Assembly (NCBI RefSeq): GCF_964340395.1
Contig: NC_135553.1
Location: 13,093,501 to 13,157,500 of the forward strand
DNA from: Glandiceps talaboti
Taxonomy: Eukaryota > Hemichordata > Enteropneusta > Spengelidae
Length of the DNA stretch: 64,000 bases
Direction: 5' to 3'
A program made the translations under genes and the position numbers. The notes beneath the pieces are model-generated. The model was not told where the DNA came from, did no database searches, and saw only the letters and a list, made by a program, of their open reading frames with translations. Shown here one piece after another: positions 37,158-51,089 of the stretch (positions are counted from its first letter, which is position 1; every line of letters begins with the position of its first letter).

Positions 37158-37905
37158 CTTCAGTAATTACAACGAGGAGGGCGGGCGGAAATCAAGAAAG
37201 GTGTAATCCATAAAATATGATCACGGATTTCGTTTTTAACAAGTGGCCCTCTTCCATTTTTTACATTAGGACCCCCTGTTAAAATATCTTAAAAGACTGT
37301 TTCAAAATTAATGTTGTTTGAAAAGGGTCAGAATCAATGGCATTGACTTTATTCCACTGATGTCACCACATTGATGAGTTTTTCCTCGACTACCACCCCA
37401 GTGAATTTGTGTACATGGATTGTATATGTTAATTAATACGTGTTTGGATTTAGTTGGCCTAGTCAAAGATCAGACATTCAAAAGAGTGTATGAAGCAGTA
37501 TCGACATTGTCAAAACCAAGGTCAACATCTCCCCACCACCTCATCATTTCCGATATTCTTAGCAAACTGTTCCCCCTTCACTCTCACGAGGCCAAATCCT
37601 CTCCTCACATCCAAACTAACCACTGATTCGCTGCATAATTGTCAGCAGCGATGACACTGGTATGTTTTGATATTACAATGCAATGGTGGCAGTGCCTGGA
37701 TGGGGCAGCAATGGGATTTGAGGCAGCGATGGAATGCCAAGACCACAAAATCATGCAAAGTTAGATAATTTAAAGAGTAAAATGTGACCCACTATCTCAT
37801 AATTCCATTTTCTAAAATATGGTCCGCCCTAAAGAACCAACTTGTAAAAAATGACCCCCCCCCCTCCCTTAATTCTAATATAACACCCTATTGTAATTAC
37901 TGAAG
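37158..37905. mobile_element. Foldback or MITE-like element with 15-bp perfect terminal inverted repeats
   Basis: CTTCAGTAATTACAA at 37158-37172 is the exact reverse complement of 37891-37905. Just inside are a G-rich (GAGGAGGGCGGGCGG) and an opposing C-rich tract, so the inverted symmetry extends imperfectly inward. No transposase frame; about 748 bp. Confidence 0.55.
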
Positions 37906-39002
37906 ACTCTCTGAGACAGCATTTGACGTGTCAGGGTGAGTTTACGAAAATAAATTTTGATCGTACTCATACCAACTTGCAGGTATTATTGTCTTACACG
38001 GATGCACATGTTGCAATTGATGTCAATTTTTAAGACAAATATCTTAAATCTGAAACTGTTGACAATCCTGTACATATTATATCTATGAGCATACTACTTA
38101 CTAGTATGTGCAAGCGATCAAGGAACTTATAAGATAATTTCATCTCATGTGGTTAACATATTAATGCATGGATTTCTGCAAAACAGATTTGCAAATAGCA
38201 AATATGGTATAAATAAGGTAACTAATATTTGAACAAATATGTTCTGAAATGTTGGGACTGCTACTGACTGACCTGAAGCATATTTTGATAGATTAAGTGC
38301 CATCCAGATTAACATGTACATTTCATGATCGTTAACTATGTTTCAATATATGCTTATTTGAAATTGTGAAATTGACATTTCACCTCACAATATTAAAGTG
38401 GCCAGATGACACTTTGGATATTTAATTGTGACTATTTATCTTTTAAAAAGGTTTTGTCTTGGTTCTCTACTTGACAAAAGTTGAGAGAGAAAAAGCATAG
38501 ACCAAGTCCAAGTTTTTAACTGAATGAATTGAGAAAAAAAATTTTAAAAAGAAGAAGAAATTGTGTAAAATACTTGTCATTGTTCATACAAGAACACTAA
38601 TTCTTTACACGTTTTTCTCTCTCTCGATTTGTTGAGTAATAAACAAGGACTTGGTTGGTACTGTTAATGATCCAAATTATTGTTTCACCCAAAAAACACA
38701 CAACTTGCACTCCAGACTGAGCTTGCTCAGACGCAAATGACTATGGGATTATGTATAGTCGTTTTAATACTAATCTGGAGCTATCGATAGAATAAACCTC
38801 CTACAGTGGGCAGGGTATCCATGACTAGATTATTTGTGGTTACAAGCAATGTAACAAGATCATTATTAACATTATCGATTGATTCATATTTATCATCACA
38901 TTTCCCATGATGCAACATTCAGGATATTCAAGGTGGCGACTTTACAAGTTCCTTGTTGTTATCCACCGGTATAACCCGTGTGTTTGCAGAATTGTAACAT
39001 AT

Positions 39003-39110
39003 TCATTTATTTTACTTTATGTATTTATTTATTTATTCATTTATTTATTTATTTATTTATTTATTAATTTATTTATTTATTTATTAAGCCGTGTACATAA
39101 GAAGTGACAT
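39003..39110. repeat. (TTTA)n tail with a conserved flank
   Basis: TTTA units to 39086 followed by AAGCCGTGTACATAAGAAGT plus GACAT. The same junction recurs at 63886-63923, so the array marks one end of a dispersed element. Confidence 0.8.
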
Positions 39111-41155
39111 TGGCAAGAGAACTTACAATGTTTTGAAAGTATCTAGTAAATAATTGAAATATCTAGCAATAAAACTTGCTAAACAGTTATATATAAAATG
39201 ACAAAATGTACTTAAATAAAGAACGCTTATTAAACTTTAGTAGCTTTGTAAATCAAATATAGTATCAATGTATTTATCTCTAATACTCTGTGTATTTTGT
39301 TTTTCATTTTTACACAGCATTTGTATAATGAAACTTATCTCCAACGCTTGAACTACACATTGTGCATAATACATGCTGCCTTCCAATGTTCTTGTAACGA
39401 CCAACTTCAATAGGAGAAAATGTGGTTTGAAATGTGCAGTGTAACTTACTGACACTAGGATGGTTATAACTTGAGAATTCTGTTAACCTTTTAGAGATGG
39501 CTATGGATATAGATTCAAACTAAAAGATGACATCATCTCGGTGAATGTGATGCTCTGCTTGTTTCCCAGGCATTGGATTGTATTCTGGTATTGGATCTGG
39601 AAAGCTTCAGTACGTGCCTACGAATATGACAGTGGCAGTCCAAATGCATATCAAGCGCTTATTTATTTTTAAAAAACAATATTGACCCCTATGTTCTCGC
39701 CTATGGCGTTTCTTTCTAGTGCATGAGCTAAACAGGCAGATAGTCTATCAGTCCTGATCCACCCACTCTTCAAAGCGAATTCTATTGTTCCTTATCTTCA
39801 ATACATTTTCTCCCATACTTTTGAGATAGCTACGCGAGTTTTCAGGGCAAATCCGGGACAAAATCTATGTGTTGAATAGACTCGCATATGGTACAGTTCG
39901 GAACATCCTATCTACCCCTAGGGCTCGATGACATGTATTGATGTATTATGAATGAGATGAAGGGTAGACATGTTATCGTGGAACATTATTACAACTGCCA
40001 AGTAAATGTTTGGGTTTTTTTCCATAAGAAAGGTATGCCCTCGGGAACAAATGTTAGGGAATTCAAGAATTCCTGGCAATTACCTGTCACCTGCTTCAGT
40101 TACTATACTTACAAGTATTCCATTGTGTGCACAGTATTATCTTTTAAACATTATACATCTCCTTCCTTACCCGTCAATATGAAGTCAGACACGGAAGAGG
40201 AATTTGGGGTAGGGATGGGAGTGGGAACAATAGCAATGTGTATTTTGAAGTGATTTAAAATCTCATAGATCGTTCAAAGAGACATGTTGGTGGTGAACGT
40301 TAGATCGCCTGTTGGAACGGTATCTAAAGTCATATAAATTTGTCCGTACTCAACGTTTTGTGTCATCGTGTGAATGGCGATTAAATGTTCAGTCATATGT
40401 TTACTATGTCAGTCCAACACTTAAAAGTCAAGTGAACTTTTTCAGGTCTAAAGCAAATTCCCAGACGGAAGTAACATAAAAGCATGCACACCTCCTCTGG
40501 GACACGAAGTGGTGGAATGTTGGAAGTAACACATGCGTATGTCTCCTTCGTTTAACCAAGCACAAAGATTATCGATTAGTTTCCCTTGGCCGCTTTGATC
40601 TGACCGATTACCTCGAAAGAAAGTCAGCGTCCGTTTCTTCATGTACAATCCATTATTGAACTCACAGAGGTCACCAGTGGAATACGTTATGACTCTCTGA
40701 CCAATCTATGCATCCTTATACAATTGGACGCTCCAGGAATGGACAAATAACATATAAAGGCAATCGTGAGGTACGTATGGCCACACTCAAGACACTAAGT
40801 AACACGGTTGTCAGTGAGTGATATTACATCCTTGAGCGCTTGTAAAATGTAATTTCAAAGGCGTTCTCATTATGTAAGCTGCAGAGTGAAGTTTTCAATA
40901 TAACAGTTGTAGTGAATATAACTTAGACGAATCTCTAACAAAGTTGCAGTAATTGTGCAATAAAAACGTATCAGCTACATACTTCTGCTCGTTTGAAAGA
41001 GAACCTGATATAAATCAACAAAAATTACACATTTCTGTAATAACCTCGACAAAAATCTTAGCAACATCGTCAAGCTCGAAACCACATGTTATTGTCTGGC
41101 ATTACAAGAACTGAAGTGCATTTGTAACAATTTTGTCAGCTGATTTTTGTCCTGC

Positions 41156-41180
41156 CAGACGATAAAATGTTGCAATGTTA
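41156..41180 (+). repeat. Copy of the GACGATAAAATGT-GCAATGTT repeat
   Basis: CCAGACGATAAAATGTTGCA plus ATGTT differs from 20058-20079 by about one base over the shared core. It lies in the 24-kb intron. Confidence 0.55.
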
Positions 41181-43630
41181 GTCATTCAACGATTTGTTTC
41201 AGGTTTATAATTTTCGTTGTAGTTTATAAAAGTTTAATACTTTTTCTTCTACCGGCCTTAGCACACAACTTTCGATTACACGTATGTGAAGGAAGCTTCA
41301 AAAAACCCATAAAGCTACCTTTAAAGGTCAGAGTTTCAAAACCAAGTTTCTTTTATCAGTATTGTCTTATCATTAGAGCCATAATTATTACACAACGACG
41401 ACTCTCTTCTTCTGGACAGACATATCACACCTAAAATACCACCCCTAATCCGAATTACATCATTCGGCATTTACCACTAGTAAAATAAAAGGTGCATTAT
41501 CAAACGTTCTCTGGCGAAAACAGAACACTTTTGAAATGATCTTGCAAATTCTCCTTTGCACTGCGAGGTACCAACACACAAACAAATATACTCATCGTTA
41601 TAACAAAAAGAATGACGTAATAATCTAAACACTGTGATTGGAAAACGGTGGAAATACTAACTAATAATATTATCATGTATTTTTTTATTATCTTCAGACA
41701 AATTATCAATATCATGGTTCCATGAACAGTATATATTTAACTGATTTCAAGCGTTACAACACCAACAACAACGCTGGTTTCATTTTACAAAAAAAAATTG
41801 TTTAGTCTTATCCTATATGTACTTTGGGATCATGATGGACGACTTAATCAATTTCTAAACGTGTAACATTATACAGTATACGGATGTCTACTCCTGCTTA
41901 TAGTTAAAAGTTTTTTGTTAGTGAACGTTTTTGATTTTAATTCTTTCTTTTTAACTGTTTACATCACCAACTTATATGTATCTCTGGTATGCACTAAGAT
42001 TAATGCGATGCGATAGAAGGGATCAAGCTATATACATATAAGCTAACAACAGACTCAAACACATCATGATACAATGACCTTATATCATTAAAAGTTTGGA
42101 AACACGTGGTACCTATCCTTTATGTTCCTTCAGAGCTTAAAAAATGTCAATTTAGGTAATGACAGACACACATAGAATGGTGATACATCCGTTTAACATG
42201 TGTAGGTGGAAGTCGTGTCTAAATTGGCAAGGTCGCGTAGGTGTCTTCCTATCTCCTAGTACATCCTAAATCAAGCTAACAACGACTATCTCGATGTATA
42301 TCACTCATTCATGACGTCACCAGCCTTCTCAATCAGAAATTGATCACCACTTTTTACTTCTATTTCATCAGATTATCAATATTAGTTTCATTAAGTACCA
42401 GTAAATGTTACAATTGGCAATATAAACCATAAAGTCATTATTTGATAACCTATCTTTAGTGCGTCTGATGGATAAATTATACAAAGCACAAAAGGAATCC
42501 GACATCATGTATCCGTTACATGCATACTTATATGTTGGCGACCTCTAATACTCGAACCAACTTTACTCAATATGTCCGGTCTATCCCTTTCATAGCCTAC
42601 CTGTAGTCTGTAGTCTCGAAGGACTGACAGCGCTACTACATTATTTCAGCAATCCTAAGTAACAATTTAATGGGTTTATTGTATGTTTTGCTCGTACTGC
42701 AAGTCTAAACATACTCTATAGACGTGGTAGTATTTAAGCCCCGTGAAAGAAAATTACATAGATTAGAACAGAAGAACAGTACCCTTTCCCCATAAAACCT
42801 CTCATGATGATACCTAATTATGGATTCATTATGTGACCTGATTGACCGATTTCAATGTCCAATTATGTATTCGACCAATTAGGTTGTTTGTAGATAAGCC
42901 CTTCAAAACCACCATGTCTAAAAGAAAGTGTTTGTAGACTGTGAGAACGACCGAAAATTTCAAAACTAAAATCTAAATGGCGGTTAGGATTGCTGATGAC
43001 GTAGTGAGGTTGTTAGCCATTCAAAACGACATGAAGGCTATTTCATACACGAAACTGCCCTGAAAAGTACAGTATTTCTAAGAGTATTTCATTTGTAAGA
43101 TATATTTCTTAAAGGTAAAGTGGATTTCCCATTGAACTAAGTAAGTTTAAATATACATAAATAACTATAAATATAACTAATCTTATGAACCAGATCTAGT
43201 TAGAAATGCCAATCGTAATTATCCAAATGGTAATTTGAGAAAGTTGAGCTTTGATTAGAAGGGTCTGTCGATCGTTTGAAAAGTACAGAGTTTGAACAGT
43301 AATACCAAGGAAAGTGAAGTGCAGGTTTTGTTGGAAGGGTGCGTAGGTTCGATTAATTTGAAGCAGCATGGAAACACTGGAAATTATGTGAATGGTAACC
43401 GTCTAGCTATATGATACAGATTGCACAAACTGCTCTTTGCAAACGTATTTTTTTTTATCCCATGTCATCTCCTACATTGTGTTATTGTTTCACACCAGAT
43501 TTTATAATGACATGTGAGCGTTGACTTTTAAGCAGGAACTAAAACTCAATCTGTAATTTTGCAAAGGTGTGATGGTTTTTATTGTATGAGACGACTCGCT
43601 CCGCATTGTCGATTTAGCTGCAAACCTTAC

Positions 43631-43795
<165 letters not shown>

Positions 43796-44625
43796 TATAT
43801 TTTATACATATATTTTACCACGTCGCGGAGAAAGTGATAATGACTTAGGTTCATATATTAAGGTACTGACCGAAATCAACCTGGACTGCATGCTTTATGT
43901 ATTGACTGAAATCAGCCAGGAACTATTTTGATAAATAATACAAAAGCAGTGTTATTTACATCACAATCAAAATTATTTTAACACTTAAAATGGTCTGCTT
44001 GTTGGTGGAAATTCTGCCGTAACGTACTCATGCGATAGACCGGCGTCTGAATATTGAATTTGCATATGTAGTAAATATATCGCAACATATTATCAAATTT
44101 GATGTTATTTTGTCTTACTGCATATTATCAATAGTGAGGTATATTTCGACAAGTGATATGCAAAACAATCACAGGCGAGCGATAGTTAATACTTGTGAAA
44201 CAACAATATTTGACACATACACAATTATAGTTCAATATCATTCAGCGTCATTGCATTGCAGTCGTTAGAATCAGACTCACTTTCACGAATCCGACGATAC
44301 TTCAGTTTGAGTTTTCACTGCGTCGGTACGGTTTGTGCTGCTAGCTATATTCAAACCGCTCCCACGGCGAACAGCTGATTTTAGCATACTATATCACTTT
44401 TGATATTGAGAACCTCTGATACAGTACATTTTACATTCAGGATGTGGAATGTGATGAACTCGGCACTCGGAAGGTTGTCCTACACCAGATCTAAAGGGCC
44501 ATTATGTATGATGTCGACCGCGCCATGATTGTCACATGAGACTTTTTTTCTTCAAAAATATACAAATGAGGTTGACCGTGTAACATGTACAGTACAGTCA
44601 ACTATAGTAATCCGTTGAGTATCAA

Positions 44626-44763
<138 letters not shown>

Positions 44764-45453
44764 TTGGGAGGTAACAAATAAACAGTATACCAGGCATCAG
44801 TATTCACTTATCTATAATAAAGGCCACTTGGGTATCGATGTGTACTTTTCATAAATGTAGCCAATTTTTAAACATCATAAAAGTGGATAAAGTTGTTAAA
44901 ACTGATAACTCTCGCACGAACCTATCTAAAATGCTTTTAAAGCACATCAACGCTACAACTGTCAACTTCCAATAAATAAATACTCTTATGAAAACATACA
45001 TTGATGTTTTTGCCACAGGGGCTAGTCAGTATAACACTATTTGAAAATCCATTTTGTGTGTATATCGCCCAGGGCTTTACAGTTCTGAACTTTTAAGTGG
45101 CTATTTATGGGTCATTATCACTAGAATTATTCAATATTACAATCACAGAACGTTTAACATTTATCGATATTGTGTGTGGAAACAGTCTTGTAGTGTATAA
45201 AGGTAACGCACTTCGTAAACACGAGAAATTAACGTCTAACAGAATATTTTATTCCCCCCCCCCCCAACGAACTTTGAAGGATCGTAACTCTAAAATGAAA
45301 CTGTGCTTTCTTTCAGTCAAACTTAAGCTCTATGCCACTAGATACTACATGTACTTGGAAATACGAAGATGCCATTGTTATGAAACTTTCTTTATACACA
45401 AATATGATTCTTAAAGTAGTATAATGTTTGAAGTTGAAAAACAAAATATTAAT

Positions 45454-45456
<3 letters not shown>

Positions 45457-45481
<25 letters not shown>
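45457..45481. repeat. (ACAG)n short microsatellite
   Basis: About six ACAG units. Confidence 0.95.
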
Positions 45482-45484
<3 letters not shown>

Positions 45485-46364
45485 AGTGAATATTAAATGC
45501 AGATCTACTGTTAAAAACATGCACAGTAAATTATGTGTACATCTTTTCTATAACAGTACATATTCCTAACTACAGCGTTTACCTAGGCCTTGTGACTGTA
45601 ACCGATGATCACCATCAGGTGACTTGTACGGTCGAAGGGGAGCTTCATTATTCTCCAGGTAGATTAGGCCATGGCTCAATTACGGTTTGTCCACATTTGT
45701 CGTGAACAATATTCTATATTAAAGAACACCTGCATGGGATTGATGAAACGAAGCTGGGTAACGAACCCTATTAGCTGGCAGCTGTGTCCCTCCATTGCAA
45801 TTATTGTAGTGGAAATTTGTGAATTCGTGACATTTGAACATGTATTCTTTTGGTGGACATCGTCAGTAGTCATCTTAGTACTCTGAAAGTACAGTCATCT
45901 TTACAGTGTGTTTTTTATTTACTATTTCTTCTTGAATTCGGTCTAATATTAAAGGTATCACTCTTGTCTGCTTGTATGTGTCTGTATGTACCACAGGGCA
46001 CAGTAGGCATATATTTGATTGATCGATTGATATATATATATTGACTGGTTATTTGTTTGAATAACTGATTGATTGAATGATTAATTTTTGTGGTTAAATC
46101 AAAGTATTTTTTATGTGATATTGATCAATTGACATTGATTTTTGTGGTGAAATAAAACTTTTTTCCCTTCTTTCCCTGGCTAGTTTTCACTTTCAGCTGT
46201 ATATAATTGTTAATTCTTCCCCTATTTCTAAATTAAAACACCCCCAAATCTTATACTTACCAAGGGAATAGTTACAGGAATAATTTGTGTAATCTCTTAT
46301 CTTCTGTGAGTTTATCACACCAAACGAACACTAAGCCATGTACAAACTAGTATAAAAGAGAGAA

Positions 46365-46453
46365 GTATGTATGTGTGTATGTATGTATCTATGTATGTAT
46401 GTATGTATGTATGTATGTATGTATGTATGTATGTATGTATGTATGTATGTATG
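46365..46453. repeat. (TATG)n microsatellite
   Basis: TATG units with an early TGTG and TATC interruption. Confidence 0.97.
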
Positions 46454-48014
46454 TGCATTTATAAGAAAGTATCGATGAACTTTTTGCAATAGTTGTGTGA
46501 GTGAAAATTACGTGCGCGTGTCATTCCTGATGTTCAGGTAGAGACAAGTGGAATGAAGAGGGATATCCAGATAAGGAAGTCTGGGCAGTATGAAACAACA
46601 CAATATATATTAGCATCTTAAAGGTTGGTACCCAATGGGGACTTTTGAAAGCAATTCGGTGTAGAACCTTAAGTGACACCCTTCGCTTTTGAAGATAGAT
46701 TTAACCTGCCCCTGACAAACCGATCTCATGTCTTGAAATTTCATTCCACCCACACGTTTCAAACTTGCCCTTAGCGACAAACACAGTTTACCAATTACCA
46801 TTATCATGGCAACGATTTGCACCGATAGGCGTGCTTAAATCAAGTGATACATCACGCTATAATGATATTATGTATGCGGGCATCTTGCAATCGGAAGAAA
46901 CATAATCATATTTCTCACTTCAAATTAGTTACCAATTGGATCTACTACATGCAATCTAAACTAAGGGATTTGTTATTTTGCTATTCTTGGTAAGTTTATA
47001 TTGTAATTTATCGCACCATACTTGGAGATTTCGCAGTGCTGATATATATCATAGAATAAAAGTTAATTATTCATGTTCTATTTAACCGCTTTAAGGGAAA
47101 ATAATCGTAATTTAAGCAAATCTGGGAAATAAAGGTAGACAATTGGAAATCCATACTGAATGTGTCGTGTAATATGGAGGAAACTGCAATATTAAATATT
47201 TACACTACTATTCACCCATGACCTGCAAAAACAGTTAAAACATTGTAAAAGCTCTGCTTTCATATTGATAGATGTTTGTGTTTATAACGACATTTCAATA
47301 TTTAAGTAGGTATATATTTTCTATACCAGTTTCCACAATAAGCAGAAAATCGTTTAGCAAAATGTTCAGTAAAGAATCGACCTGGTGTATTTATAGAAAA
47401 GTATTGATTTTAATCATCTGTTCTTATATCATAGTTTTAAAAATAAATAGAAAATCGCCAGATGATTATTGAGTGATGCTAAAAGAAACAATTTGCTCTG
47501 ATAGCCCAAATAATGGTTTTGAAAAAATATCGATTCGTGGAAGTGATAACAAGTTGATATCTCGCAGTTTTAGTTTTACAATCAGGTGGTTATGACAAGA
47601 AATGAAGCAGAGACATAGAAGGTCTAGATGATGGAGAAAACGTTGACATCAAACAAATTTTGCGTAGCCATTTTTATCGGCAACTGTGTAATTTTATTTC
47701 AGCATTTAAGTGGGATAAATGACTGAAAGTCGTGGCTTCCTCAATAAATACTCATCAATTGGTTGGAAATAAATACACGAGCAAAGTCCGTCATGTATTA
47801 AATATTCATTTGTTTCCACTCAGGATTTAAACTGAAGTGAAGTGTATCTTTGTCGGTTAGAGTTTGGTAAAATGTTCTAAAAACCGGAAACGTTCTCATC
47901 AAAAGTTATTGGGAAAGATTCGAGTGGTATTATTACGTCATATATTTAAAGGGTATAAAAGCCAAATGTTATTAGTAGTGGTCTGAAGATTAAAAATTAT
48001 CTGTGGAATTTCTT

Positions 48015-48083
48015 GTGTGTGTGTGTGTGTGTGTGCGTGTATGTATGTATGTATGTATGTATGTATGTATGTATGTATGTATG

Positions 48084-48172
<89 letters not shown>
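48015..48172. repeat. (GT)n-(TATG)n-(TA)n-(GT)n compound microsatellite
   Basis: Four blocks; GT at both ends. Confidence 0.97.
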
Positions 48173-48173
<1 letters not shown>

Positions 48174-51023
48174 TGTTCGTGTGTATTTGATTTCCGTCTT
48201 TACCAAATCAAGTATCCCATATCTGAATCACTGTAACATGTTATTTTGTGCACAAGGTTGATGAAGAATCTTTAGTTACAACACGGTATATAATTAGAGA
48301 TAATATCGAATCTATTTTGAGAGAATGAGCCTTCATTCTCTATACACTTAAACATACACGAGTTAGGAAATTAAAACGCTGAAAACGAGAGTGACTTATT
48401 CAAGTAAACATAAAAGTGACCGTTAGCCAATGACGATCAATTCGGATGTGTTTTACCTACTGTTGTCTTCATAGGATTATTGAATAGAACTTAACATTTA
48501 GTAGTGCGGTCAATACTAGGTTCATATATATTTTGTCTCTAACGAAAAACAGACGGACGGACGGACAGAGACAGACAGAGACACAGACAGATCGATGGCA
48601 TGGTGATGGCATATGAATACTTAGACACAGCCAAATGTTTCTGTTATTGTTACTCAACATATTTTAAAGCTTGGGGTTATTATCTTTACATAGAATGTGA
48701 TGCACTGTTTTAAAGTCGCTTTGACAGTGCATCATATTCAAAAGATAAATGCAGATGTGTTTGGCTACAAAACATGTTTCATATATTGATTTAATAATTA
48801 TTGACGCCTTCCTTCGCGTTTCTTATAACTGAAAGCATGGGTAAACAAATTAACGAACGACATACATCGGTACACAATAAGAAAACACGGAAAGTGAATG
48901 TTAAACTAATATTGCTGCTACGAAACTCCCCCAGGCGTACTATCAATGAGATTGTACTGTACTAGGCTCATAATATAAGAATCCGGTTTTAGAATTTGCA
49001 TTTGAAGGGATCAGGAAATAGCAGGTCGCTTCCTTTTACTCGCCTCCATGTTTGAGCTCATTCCGACATATTCATGTTTATATTGTGGGCATTGTGTTTT
49101 TGAAGTATCAAGGACCACTTTAACATAAGATGTATAATTATTAATTATATTAAAAAATATTGTACTGAGATGTACACTGATTTCCTAGTAAGAGATAATA
49201 TTTTAACTGAAAAACTCCACTCATCTAGAACTTCAAAGTCGCCGGATATACGAAAGCTATGTATAAACTGAGTGACAACTCTGTCTTCAAAAGTCATTTT
49301 CATACATGTCCCCTGGGACTGTTGGACGATAAAAGTGTTTAAATCGAGTTTGAATAATATTTTTGTGTGAAATTATTGAAGCGAATTGAGTAATTGCATT
49401 CGATAGGATTACCAAATTGAGCTGGACAAGTCAATTGAAAGTTGTAAAATGTCATTACTGGTAGGCATTTACTACCTTGGCAAACCTAATTTCGACGTTT
49501 CAGTTACAGGGCAAACGGTGGCTAGGTTATCTAAAAATAACCAAATCTTTAACGCTGAAGAAGTAGATGGTATCTCATAGTTAAGATCTTGAATTTGTTC
49601 ATGTCACAATAAATTATGTATGCATCACATATGACTTGAATTGAATTATAATTAAACGAGATACCGACATTGCTTTTTTTAATAGTTGTCTCATCTGATT
49701 AATTGGGTAATTTATCATTAAAAAGTTGAAGTTGTAGATCAATATGCAAACGAGGGATAAATGATCGCAAATTAGTAGTTCTTTGACTTTGGTTTTCTGT
49801 TCTATAAAGTCATTATTGCGCATGCGTATGCCTGGAACGTCATTTATTTAGTAACAACAGACACAAGTTTGTTTTCAAACATTACTCGATTTACATGCAT
49901 AAACCATTTTTACAGTTTTTAATTAGAATAGTTGCAGATGACAGTCTGAAATTAATAATTACTTCTAACTTCAAAGGAATAAATTCTTTGTCCGAATATT
50001 TCGACACACTTTTGTCAGCCTTCATTCATTGACAGGCGACAATTGATGAAGACCGAAATATGTGATCCAACTATTCCGCAAATGAAGTAGCCTTTTCCGA
50101 GTCTGAATGTCGCTACTAACGCCGAAAACAGTGCAACGAAATTACCTTTACAACAGCTTGAGGTACAGCTCCAGTTCAGAAAACGAAAAATACCAAATTG
50201 TTCTGAAGAGTTTGCTTATGATTTACATGGGAAAACAAGTGTTTCATACGTATTCACAGTATAATTAAAGAAAAACCGACGACAGTACAAATACTTCCCT
50301 CTTTACATTACAAAGGGTTCTAAAAATGCCAGTGAGAACTGCAGCGGGGTTGACACATGCAAAACGCTGGATCATGGAGAGGATTATCAAAACACGATTA
50401 CGTGTTCGCTCACGATAATCACTGTTTGCTACATGGATACATTCAATATAGTGATAATAGATGGCAAACCATCAAGAAAGCCTGTATTTGCGATAGCGAT
50501 GGAAAATAAAAAGACGGTCAAACTATGAATTAGACTAGACAAACCATTAAATGATGGCACGTTAAAAATATTTCACATGTAAACAAAGGATTGTGGCATG
50601 TTCCTTTTCAGTTCTTTGAATTCTATGGTATGTTATCAAAATATATATCACAAGTTCAATTATGTCAATATCTACCTACGTACAGGTAGAAATTGCCGAA
50701 TGACGAATCAATTAGAGAATGGTATGTATTACTTAAAAGTTGTATCGTGGATGCTGGAAAAAAACAGAATAAAAACAAGTATATGTAAAAAAATAAATCA
50801 TTGCTTTGTTTCCCACGCATAATAGAGAGTAGACTGCATCTCATTCCCGCTATAGACTGCTAATCAATTTATAAAACAACCCTTGACTACTATTTGTCCT
50901 GTTTGTAGTTTGATATTATGATATACACTTCAAAGATAAACGTCCTCCTGGAGGTAATCGTCCTTGAAATCAGTCTATAGGATTGAGTATAGACGTTGAA
51001 AAAGGCTTCTCCGTCTGAGGTTA

Positions 51024-51026
<3 letters not shown>

Positions 51027-51088
<62 letters not shown>
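51027..51088. repeat. (GT)n microsatellite
   Basis: About 30 GT units followed by GCGCGCGC. Confidence 0.97.

Positions 51089-51089
<1 letters not shown>

Noticed and set aside
45097-45414. 105-codon plus-strand ORF
   Set aside because: Runs through a C homopolymer, has no recognisable family, and lies antisense within the receptor intron.
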